Part shown: piece by piece, positions 46,420-56,599 of the stretch
Layout: every line of letters starts with the position of its first letter
Numbering within the stretch: position 1 is the stretch's first letter
Source of the DNA: Nageia nagi
Lineage: Eukaryota > Pinophyta
Direction of reading: 5' to 3'
Assembly (NCBI GenBank): GCA_050084985.1
Contig: JBITNC010000001.1
Location: 118,730,001-118,794,000, forward strand
DNA length: 64,000 nt
Notes under the pieces: model-generated
Told to the model about the DNA's origin: nothing
The model's database searches: none
The model's input: only the letters and a program-made list of their open reading frames with translations
Translations under genes and position numbers: made by a program

Positions 46420-48368
46420 ACAATTTCAATATGTCTTTGAGCCTCGAGGTAGATATCCCTCGATTCTATAGGAGGGTAGAGGTCTTCTAGGTCCAGCTGA
46501 TCATACCTTCTTCAAGTCCATTGGTTTTGGAGTGGGACCATACATGGGTCACATTCATTGGGAATATTCTTTATTGGTTGCATTGTTAGATATATGGGAC
46601 ATGGTGACATGCACTTTTCATCTTCCGATAGGGGAGATGACTGTCACAGTGGAGGATATACATAGATTGTATAGACTCCCCATTCATGAATAGAGGATTT
46701 TACCTGTGGTGGATAGGATAGGAGCTTTACCTGCTATTTCTTATTTGTATGGGGCCACTTGGGTTGATAATATTATTTTAGAGATTATTTCAAGTGGTAT
46801 CCAATATTACCAGTACTGGATGGAGGATCAGCAGGGGATGATCCATTTTTCCTACTTGATGGGTTTAATACAGTGTTATGCTCTTCTTGATACTAGCAGT
46901 GGGAGGTTTTTGTGGTCATTATTGCCTATTATTATAGATATGATGTAGCAGGTTATAGTGTATGCTTAGGCACCCACATTGTTAGCTTAGATTTACAAGG
47001 AGCTATTCTTTTATTCATAGGGGCATAGGGCCTCTTTATCAGTTACTATCACCTTGCAAGCATGGGCTTATGAGCATATAGCTGTGGCTCATCCTCTAGG
47101 GTTCTGATGCTGAGGTTTGGTAGTCACTTGGATTACGAGGCTAGCATAGTCCGATGGTGTGATGATTTTTATATTCACCCATTAGATGGAGTTCATCGAG
47201 ATGTGAGCTATTATCACCACATGCTTAGTCACTTGATTCTGGATCAAGTGAGATTCAGACCTTACCGCTTGTATCTTGTATGGAGAGAGCTCGTAGCTGA
47301 GCTTACTGGTATTCAGTAGCCATGTGTTTTGAGTGGTCATTGAGCTAATTTTTTGGAGTACTTTCATTTTGAGTATGTGCATCATCAGTTCAGCCTAGTT
47401 CAGGATGTACCTACCCCATAAGTGCCATATCAACGTGAGGGCACTATTTCAGTAGAGGGTGTATAGCTCTTGGTTTACACAGAGCTAGATCCTACTCAGG
47501 AGGAGGGATCATTAGAGGATGATACCAGGGAGGATGATGTAGGGGTGTCTGAGGCCTTTAGGGCTTGGTGGGAGGAGGGAGATGATGGTCTAGAGGGTAG
47601 GCAAGGAGCCTATAAGAGTGGAGGCTACAAGAGAGGAGGCTGCCAACAAGGAGGTTATGGTAGATGCTCTTAAGGATTTAGCTCTTGAAGAGGAGGCTAC
47701 CAATGCAGGTGAGGAGGGAGCTACCCTAGAGGTTGCACATGGGGTCGAGGAGGCTCCTGCTACATAGGTTCCTAGCATTGATGCTTTGCTAGGGGACATT
47801 TATGAGCTGAGACATCAGTTGGCATAGGCCCACTCACGTATGTATAGGTATAGGGCTGAGTGAGATAGGTACAGATAGGAGATAGATGAGGCTCATTCCT
47901 CTTTATAGGGAGCTCAGGCTCATTAGTTAGGAGTAGCATCTACTTTAGGGGTAGTTCTTCAGTTGTCCACCATGGTATTTATCAGCACAAGATTTTTATA
48001 GTACTATAGTATAGTCATGGCTAACAGATGTTCCAACTTTTACTCCAGGGGCTTAGTATCCTATACCTCTAGATAGTTATATGCCTATAGATATCTTAGC
48101 ATATCAGACAAGTAGTAGTGCATAGGGCACAGTTGGATCTCTAGGTAGGACTTAGAGGTCATAGAGTTTTCCTAGCAAGAGTGGTACACCTTGGGCATCT
48201 CCCTTAGGCATTGTTGGTTCATTTGAGTTATGAGGAGCTTAGCATCCAGGTAGTCCTATAGGATTCGTAGACACTACTCCTCCAAGTTAGGATATCGAAG
48301 AGACTAGCAGATGGTGGAGGCGACCGAGTAGTCCTAGCGGACTAGGCAGTGGTTGGGGTAGTCATTGA
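46420..48368 (+). pseudogene. Element E antisense PMD gene, decayed
   Basis: Lies on the strand opposite to E gag/pol. N-terminal part: GPYMGHIHWEYSLLVALL (about 46535-46590), TFHLPIGEMTVTVEDIHRLYRLPIH (46614-46690), then AISYLYGATWVDNII and FLWSLLPIIIDMM to 46948, and LQAWAYEHIAVAHP near 47055-47095. This is the same order as the Y protein. After about 47465 the frame becomes acidic (EEGSLEDDTREDD), then has a coiled-coil stretch near 47780-47920 (DIYELRHQLA, RYRAE, EIDEAHSSL). A stop at 48366-48368 is the likely end. At least ten in-frame stops and several shifts. The PMD-acidic-coiled-coil layout matches Y. Confidence 0.8.
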
Positions 48369-48797
48369 TGATACCCTTTTTCATGATGTTATTTCTTATA
48401 TACTTATAAGGTTATTGGATCCTTGTATTTTTATTGTATGATTCATGATGTTATGATGACCTTTTGATGGACTATAATGATGTATATATAGATAGATAGA
48501 TCTTTGATATTTATGGTACTTGTATGATTTTTGATGCATGAACTTTCAATTCTATATATAGATTTATGATAAAATAGGTATGATTTGATGTTATGTAGAT
48601 CATGATTGTCTTTTAACTACTTGATGATGAATAGATGTTAATAATAGATGTAATTTTCAAAATGTATGATACATAGATATAATTGTGGAATGTATGATGA
48701 AATATATAAGTTATGTTATTTAAGAACATATTTTTATTATATTTTTATGGAATCAGATGCATCATCTTCCGTACTTGGCAATTTTACAATAAACCTC

Positions 48798-49070
48798 TTG
48801 ACATGACAAACTAATGACTTATGCATGTAAATGAACATTAAATTTATCTTGGTTAGGGGAATAATAAATAATCATTCTTATCCTTTCCAAAGAAAAGTAA
48901 TTTTAATAATGTTCAAAGGTAATAGATAATAGTAAAAATGGCTTGACATGACACACTAGTGACTTATGGATGTATATGAACATTAACTTTATCTTAGTCA
49001 GGGGAACAATAAATAATCATTCTTATCCTTTCCAAAGAAATGCAATTTTAATAATGTTCAGAGGTAATGA
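48798..49070. repeat. Tandem duplication of about 140 bp
   Basis: Two copies starting TTGACATGACA at 48798 and 48942, both reaching ATAATGTTCARAGGTAAT; high identity by eye. Confidence 0.8.
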
Positions 49071-49404
49071 TATTCTCAAAAGGAATGGGTTTAACAAAAT
49101 GACACAAATGATTCTAAACACAAACACATACAAATTATGACAACAAATTAGGTGATTTTGGATTAATAACCAAGTTATTATAACATCTACCTTATCTTTC
49201 TTTATCTCAAGATTTAACAACCTAAGATGATATCAAACAATATTGTTATATGTTGATAAAAAATCTAAAAACTCCAGTGTGTGTAGTGAGATTCATTTCC
49301 CTTCTTAGATCATTTGAGATGAAATATTCTAGAGACATTAATAAGCTAGTCTATCCATATGAAATGTATAGAGGTCCATAGGAAAGAAGGTCGCTAACCA
49401 AAAT

Positions 49405-49540
49405 GGATATATCATCGCTCGTAAGGTATGCCTCATTGCTAGATAGGCATCCATAGCCTCGATGAAGATCAACCCCTTGATCTTGCTACAACTTTGCTCT
49501 ACTGCCAGTCAGGCATCCATAGCTCTAGTAGAGGATATTG
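49405..49540 (-). other. Conserved hairpin block (E copy)
   Basis: On the - strand, two GGCTATGGATGCCT repeats flank a perfect 7-bp stem with GGGG loop (49466-49483). Homologous to L2 33362-33500. Confidence 0.6.
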
Positions 49541-50027
49541 TAATCACCCATGAATCATTTACATAATGTAAATTTTTTTTTTGTCACCTCCTTCCTTTTT
49601 TTTTTAACTATCAAATGATTCTTGGGTTTGAGATGAAGCAAATAATAAGATAGACACATAACTTTCACTCTTAATATCTCTTAGAATGATTTCATTCAAA
49701 TTCTCTTAGAATTTTTTAATGTAGTAAGTGTTTGGAGTTTTTAGATTTTCCTTCAAACACAAACTTTACATTTTTCTATCATCTATAGTATATCATTTCT
49801 TTATGAAAGAAAAGACAAAGTGAATGTAGTGATAACAAGGAGATTATCCTAAGATGACCTTTTCACACATTACACATTTATTGGATAATCACTTTTACAA
49901 TGACATGTAACATATATTTACATCATACAAGGGCAGGGCACCCAATTGCCAAGTAACCTCTAGATGTTTCCATCTAGGTAGATTTTATAATTTTATAATT
50001 TTTATGTGTTTTATAGTTTTCAATTTT

Positions 50028-51265
50028 TTAGGATTTTATAATTATATAATTTTTTAGGATTTTATCATTTTTTCTAGGGAATCTATTCATGACGCATTCA
50101 AATCGAGTTTGTACTGCATCAGGATTAAATGAACAATGTGTTGAACTAAATAAAAAACTAAAATCTATTACCACTTGATTATGATAGATTTTTGGAATAC
50201 AATAATCTAAGTGTTCGATTGTTATGGTTTGAGTGATAGAAATGATTTGTTCTTGATATTTTAAAGTCAGGTTGTGAGTATAATCAACTATTATTTTGGG
50301 CTTTGCTATAGGCCATAGAAGATGAAAATATATCATTAAATCATATTCTGAGTTAGGAGAACTCCATAAATCAAATGCATTGATACAAACAATAACTTGA
50401 TATCCATTTATTTTGACATCCCAACTATAAGATTTACATGCATCATAGAACGTTAAGGCCATTTTTTGTTGTATTTCAAGAGGCATGGAAAAGATATTTG
50501 AATACAAAGGTGTAGGAACGTTATGAATAACTTTCATAAAGATATCTTTGTCATACCTACTTTTGAACCCGGAAGATAACTTCCATTATTCCACACTTTA
50601 TGTCCTTTTGATAGTTTTTCGATAATCTCATTTCTAAACCTTATTTGATTCATTGTTGTAAGTTCAAAAATACGACAAGCTTGCCTTTTCTCCAAATTTC
50701 ATTTCTAAATTGTGTGTCGCATTTACATGCGAGAAAATCTATGAGTTTGCCTATAGTGTTGTTGTGATGTTCTAGGAGGAAAAGCCACAAAAGTATTTGA
50801 AAAATCATAAATCACCCTTTGATGAGGTAAATAATGTAAAATTTCATCCATCCATGCTAGGCTTTTGGTTAATTATTTAATGTATTTCATCCTAGCTAAA
50901 AGGAGTGAGTACTCAGTTAATTGACAATTTATGATGATTCTTGGTATTCCATAAAGCCATTATAGACAGAAAGCTGTTATTTCCTATGATATTCTTTCCA
51001 TATGGGTGAAATAGATTTATGGATCTAAAATAATGCTTACTTCATATCCATAAAAAGTGACTTCCCAACTATTATTTATACCACAAAACATATGATATGT
51101 TGTTTCAAATTGTTCATCAATAGTCAATTGTAAATAATTTAAGAGATTAGGATCAAATCCATGTTTTAAATATGTCAAAGCTAAATCACCTAGATATCTT
51201 GGTGGTGGAAATCATATTTGTGGTGGCATTATGCTACCTTCAGCAGATTCCTTTTCCAGATTCAT
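50028..51265 (-). pseudogene. Element E sense extra ORF with duplicated unknown domain
   Basis: Starts at ATG 51265 (MNLEKESAEGSIMPP), about 105 bp after the integrase stop, same strand. Repeat 1 is at about 51210-50880: PRYLGDLALTYLKHGF, SWEVTFYGYEVSIILDP, then WLYGIPRIIINCQLTE. Repeat 2 is 50537-50220, in another frame: MPLEIQQKMALTFYDACKSY, SWDVKINGYQVIVCINAFD, LLWPIAKPKIIVDYTHN. Both share S-W-[DE]-V-x3-G-Y-[EQ]-V and W-x3-[AI]-[KP]-x-I-I. Repeat 1 aligns with the first repeat of L2 and repeat 2 with the second. Four stops and a frameshift. Family not recognised; it may be structural or regulatory. No transmembrane segment or signal peptide seen. Confidence 0.68.
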
Positions 51266-51369
51266 CCTTTCTATTTTAATCATTAACACTTGACAAATAT
51301 CAATACTTTTATTTATTTATTAATTTAACAATAAAATAAAATGAAAGAAAACTAATGTACAAATTTTTT

Positions 51370-52561
51370 TTATGTATAGAAGGTTCGAAGATGCATGATA
51401 TTTATAGGTTCACGCTCTTCATTTCCTTCTAAGTCTGATAAATGATAAGTTCCTTTACCAAATTTTTTCTTAATGATATATGGTCCTAACCAATTTGGAG
51501 CAAACTTATCTCTAAGCTATCGTTCTATTCGTGAAGTTTGTTGATTTTCTTTTAAAACCAAATCACCTATTTTGAACTCATGAATTAGAGCTCTTTTATC
51601 AAAAGCTCATTTTATCCTCTTCTGATAAACATGCATATGCTCTAAAGCATTAATACATTTTTCATCTAAAAGTAACAATTGATCTAAGCAAGTTTGTCTT
51701 GCTTCCTCGTCAGAATTTTGCTCACTTAAATTTACTCTAAGGGATGGTATCTCAAGTTCTATGGGTAAGATGGCTTCTATTCCATATACTAAAGAGAATG
51801 GTGTTGCCCTAATAGGAGTGCATACACTGGTACGATAAGCCCATAAAGCTTTTGGTATTTGCATATGCCAATCTCTATGAGAATCATTTACTATTTTTGC
51901 TAGGATGTTTCGAATAGTTTTATTAGTAGCCTCTGCCTGTCCATTACCTTGTGGATAATATGGAGTGGAAAAACTTTGTTTAATCTTATACTTATCACAT
52001 ATTTGTTTTACATCCTTATTTTTAAAATTCTTTCCATTATCCGTAATTAATTGGTTCAGTATGCCGAATCTACATATAATATAATTTTCTATAAATTCAG
52101 CAATTCATGAACCAGTGGTGGAAGTCATGGGAATAGCCTCTACCCATTTAGTAAAATATTCAATTGCTATAATGATGAACTTGTGTCCACCAGAAGATGT
52201 AGGTGTAATTTGTACTATTAAATCTAATGCCCATTTAGAGAATGGCCAAAGTGATTGTATAGGATGTAGTTCTTGAGATGGTTGTGAAAATAAATGAGCA
52301 TATTGTTGACATTTAAAACATTTTTTTAACATATTCACAACAATCCTTTTCCATAGTTGGCCAATAATACCCCATTCGTGTTAATCATTTCACAATAACA
52401 ACACCATTAAAATGTCCTCCACATGTTCCATCATGGGTGGAGGATATAGCCTTTTTAATATCATTCCATTCAAGACATCTGAGTAAAATACCATTGAAAT
52501 TTTGTCGATGCAAGATATCCCCTATCAAACAATATTTAGTTGCTTTGATTTTAAAAGCTCA
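51370..52561 (-). pseudogene. Element E integrase
   Basis: Inserts the cDNA into the genome. HHCC zinc-binding N-terminus at about 52440-52300 (HDGTCGGHF, then CFKCQQYAHL). Catalytic core: ALDLIVQITP (52220), then LITDNGKNF near 52050 and GNGQAEATN near 51945. The last Asp and the Glu are separated by 35 residues, the classic D-35-E spacing. C-terminal part: FKIGDLVLKENQ, then LGPYIIKKKFGKGTYHL, with a stop at 51370-51372. Only about four in-frame stops (near 52385, 52103 and 51607, plus the leading linker), so it is much better preserved than the L2 copy. Confidence 0.88.
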
Positions 52562-53185
52562 TCATGATGATTTATTAAGGTTTGCAAGAAGAGTTTCAAA
52601 TTTTAAGAAATCTATCAATTCTTTGTACCAATTATCTTTATCAGTTATGTCAATATTTAATACACTTTTTTCTTCATCTTCCTGTTGTAATGATGATTGA
52701 GACAATTGAATTATTTCAACTTGAATTGAAGATTTTTTAGGATCTTCTAGGATAAGAGATCCAATAGAAGCCATAGCATATATAAATCTATTAGATGATC
52801 TTGGTGCCGCTTCTATACTAAATTGGTCAAAAGATTTTAATAATTCCTCAACTAACACTTTATACTTTTGAAGTAAAGGTTCTTTACATTGATAGATTCC
52901 TTTCACTTGATTTACAATGAGTAAAGAATCTTCAATAATCTTAATTCTTTTAAGTTTCAATTTAATAGCAGTTTTTAATGCTAATATCAAAGCTTCGTAT
53001 TCCACATTATTATTAGTACAAGGAAATTTTAATTTAAATGAATATGGTATAGGGATCCCTTGCAATGTTATAAATACAACACCTTCTCCACCACCTTGTT
53101 CACATCGAGAACCATCAAAGTGTATTGTCATATCCGAATCATCTTTAGGTTCTATAGATATTTCAATTTCATTTATTTGAAACAC
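52562..53185 (-). pseudogene. Element E second (cellular-type) RNase H
   Basis: Open for 207 codons. MTIHFDGSRCEQGGGEG at 53130-53080 gives the first Asp. NNNVEYEALILAL holds the catalytic Glu, EDSLLIVNQVKG the region of the second Asp, and NRFIYAMASIG matches the final block, where the family usually has an Asp; here it is not evident. A second RNase H domain after the usual one is typical of the Tat branch of Ty3/gypsy and would add or replace RNA-strand cleavage. It follows the RT-linked RNase H directly and precedes integrase. Confidence 0.85.
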
Positions 53186-54600
53186 CCCATATTAGGTAAT
53201 TCAATGACAAGGGGTTTATTATCTTGCAATGGAGCATCAATAAGATAGTCAGGAATTACTTGTCCTTTTATTGACTTTTGTCCAATAAAATGTAAATCAA
53301 ATTTAGTTAAGTGCATTATCCACTTTGCAGTTCTTGAATTTTGATAGGTTTTATTCATCATATATTTCAACGGATCCACTTTAGATATGACATATGTTGT
53401 ATGATTTAGCATATAATGTCGAAGTTTTTTAGTAGCAAAAATGATAGCAAGACATAATTTTTCCAAATATATGTACTTAATCTCATAGCTCACAAGTGTT
53501 CTACTTAGATAATATATAGCTTGCTCTTTATTATGTTCATTCTTTTGAGCAAGCATTGTTCCTAAAGCATTCTCAGTAGTAGAGATATATAACAAAAAGA
53601 GTACATCTTTTCTTGGTGGACTTAAAATAGGAGGCGATAATAAATATCTTTTAATTTCATCGAATGCATCTTGTTGCTCTTTGCCCCAATGATATTCTAC
53701 TCTCTTTTTTAATAATTTCATAAATGGTTTATATTTATCAAAAAGTTGAGCTATAAACCTCCTAATGGCTTGTAACTTGGCCTATAAACTTTGTAATTAT
53801 TTTAGATTTGCAGAGGTGGCATGTCTACTACTACCTTCACTTTACTAGGATCTATTTCAATTCCTCATCGGGACATAATAAATCCTAATAGTTTTCCTGA
53901 AGTTACACCAAAAATACATTTTTTTGGATTTAATCTTACTTTATGTTCTAATAATCTATCTAAAAATTTAATTAGGTCTTTTCCATGATCAAATCGATAT
54001 TTAGATCTAACCAACAAATCATCGACATAATCTTCTACTATGTCGTGCATATAATCATGGAATATGTAAGTCATAGCCCTTTGATAAGTTGCCCTGGCAT
54101 TTTTTAATCCAAAAGGCATAACTTTATAACAAAAGGTACCCCAAGGAGTTATAAAAGCCATTTTATGTTGATCTTTAGTAGCTATTTTTATTTGATTATA
54201 ACTAGAAAACCTGTCCATTAATGATAGCATATCATGTCCTACTGTCGAGTCTACGAAACTATCAATGCTAGGTAGAGGGAAATCATCTTTGGAACAAGCT
54301 TTGTTAAGATCACAAAAATCTGTGCATATTCTTTTTTTTCCACTTGATTTTTTTACAGGTACCATATCAGATATCCAATCTGAATAATCTATAGGTTGTA
54401 TAAATTTAGCTTCTAATAATTTTTGGAATTCTTCTTTTACCATTAATGCTATAGTAGGATGCATTTTACGTAATTTTTGTTTAACAAGTTTAGCATCAAG
54501 CTTTAATGCTAAATTATGCACTACTAATTTAGGATCTATTCCAGGAACGTCTACATATGACCATGCAAATACCTTTTCTCATTCTTTTAATACGGTTATA
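53173..54600 (-). pseudogene. Element E reverse transcriptase and first RNase H
   Basis: Copies element RNA into DNA. RT is 54521-53865 with an upstream WSYVDVPGIDPKLVVHNL linker. Blocks seen: LNKACSKDDFPLPSIDSFVD, MLSLMDRFSSYNQIKIA, FCYKVMPFGLKNARATYQR and the catalytic YVDDLLV (about 54035). The first RNase H is 53721-53173 (STTENALGTMLAQ, YLEKLCLAIIFATKKLRHYM, AKWIMHLTKFDLHFI). Between them, at 53865-53722, are stops and a 1-bp shift; the sequence can still be followed. All RT catalytic residues look intact although the polyprotein is interrupted. Confidence 0.9.
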
Positions 54601-54722
54601 ATTTCTTCTTGTTCATTTTTCGTGAGATTTTCTCCTAATTGAATAGTTTTAGGATTTTGAGGATCATTACTAATATTTATTTCTAAGACTTTTTCAGTAA
54701 GCATATGTGACCCTTCTTCTAA

Positions 54723-56340
54723 TTAATTTGGTACTGGTATCCAACTTTTGTCATTAACACTATATTCTTCATCATATTCTTGAGTTTGTTCATTCATGCA
54801 TACTTGATCTTCATAGGAACCAAATATGTGATCTACGTTTTTGAATTCATGTATCGAAGGATTAGATGATATAAGAGAGAAATCAACGATTACTTCATCA
54901 ATATAAGTATTGGCTATTATTTTGATTAAATTTTGATTTTCGTTAACTTCATCTATTTGTTCATTATTTTGATCTTCAATATCATTCTCTTTTATTGTAA
55001 CCGTATTTATTGATGGTATATCTAAATATGGAATGATTGATGATTCAGCATTTTTATTTATTTTTTCCCATGTATCACTTGGTAAGCACGAATGAGTCCA
55101 GGGTGGCTCAATATTATTAATAAAGAGCATTTCAACACCTTATAAGACATCTATTTCACTTAATTATTCTTCTCTTATATCAATAATTTCTTGTACTATG
55201 GATTATTTCTCTAAAATTTCTTCATTATAATCCAAATTCTATTCTCCTAAATTTTCTAATTTAGCAAGATTTTACACTTATTTTGATAACCTAATCCACT
55301 TTTATCAATGGGATCTTGATATTGTAATTCAATTATTTCTCATGGACCCTATTCATATCGACCCAATCCTCATCCTTGCCAATTACATTTGTTGAAATAG
55401 TTTAAGACAAATGTTCTTAAACATGGCAATAAATACTTCATATCATTATTGAAATTTCCTTCATATGTTTGATTGGGTATTATTGACATAGGATCTACTA
55501 TCCCCACATAGATAAACATTATCTGATTAGGTACTTCTCCTAAAGGTACTATTTGTCCAATTACACTAGGTGATTCGGATACTTTACCCATTTCTTGTGA
55601 TGAAGGTATATTGAATACTACATCATCTATGTCATATTCTCCCATCCCTAAATCTATTAATTTAATTTTTACTAGATATACATTGGATGAGTCATTATTA
55701 GATGTAGTATTTACTTGTTTTGATGAAGAAGCTCCATATTTTTCGTTTAAAGTTTTAGCAACTTTTTCCCAAGTATCTTTATCTTGTATAACCATATCAC
55801 TTTTTCCCTTTATGACTTTAGATTGATTCGTATTTTTGTTCATTAATATAGTTGATAAATTAAGGGACGGTAAGGTCACTTTATTCGGATCAAAAATCAA
55901 ATTACAATGTGAATAATGATCTGGATCTTTAAACACACAATGAACTTTATCTTTGTAGATGTATTTTAAACATCCATGATAAGTTGAGGGAACACATTGC
56001 ATTTCTCTAATCCATGGACATCCTAAAAGGATGTTGTATTGTATAATATTTCCTTTAATTATATGTAATAAAGTTTGAACAATTTTAGCTCCTACTATAA
56101 TTGGAAGCACTATTGATCCTAAAGTTGAACACACTGCATCATTAAATGCCCTAATTTGTAAAGAAGGAGCTAAGATAAGCGAATTTGATAAATTCAAATT
56201 TTTGTATGCAGCATCTGAAATTATATTTATAATTGAACCTTCATCTATCAAAATTCTTTTAAATAATTTCCCATCTACTTTACCAATTATATGTAAAGGT
56301 GGATCAAGTCCGCCTGGTCCATCGTTATTTAATTTTTCTT
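54723..56340 (-). pseudogene. Element E protease region with G-patch-like segment
   Basis: Aspartic protease at 56251-55900: IDEGSIINIISDAAYKNLNL (active site D-E-G-S as in L2), then ILLGCPWIREMQCVPSTYHG. A linker follows with SYRMPSS-type polar sequence and YLLPCLRTFVLNYFNKCNWQG to 55370. Next, through stops, comes GLGRYE...GLGYQNK at 55365-55275, G-patch-like as in L2. An acidic linker at 55130-54723 has no stops. About 881 of its bases form one open frame (56251-55370). Confidence 0.8.
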
Positions 56341-56599
56341 ATTCGTAGAAGGTGATACTAGGTTGTTGAGATATCCTCAAACTTTCAACTATTGAAATAA
56401 AATTATCGGGTTTACTAGTATCCACTTGAATTTCTTGTAGAATTTGATTCATAGCTTCCCTATAACTCTCAAACTATTGTAATAATTCAAGTAAGGTCAT
56501 TTTAATTGGAGACATTTTTAATTGTTGTTGAAGAGCACCTTTTATCGAAACTTTAGGTTGTTGCGGAGGAGGTATAGGTTGTATATTAATTGGGTTTGA

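Larger units (their letters stand above)
48369..50027. other. Element E noncoding region between PMD gene and extra ORF
   Basis: No gene. Contains a tandem duplication (48798-48941 and 48942-49070, both with GACATGACA and AATAATCATTCTTATCC) and the conserved hairpin block at 49405-49540. Confidence 0.5.

Noticed and set aside
50028-51265. Extra ORF of E as another integrase or RNase H copy
   Set aside because: No catalytic Asp/Glu spacing or zinc ligands of those domains; both are already accounted for upstream.
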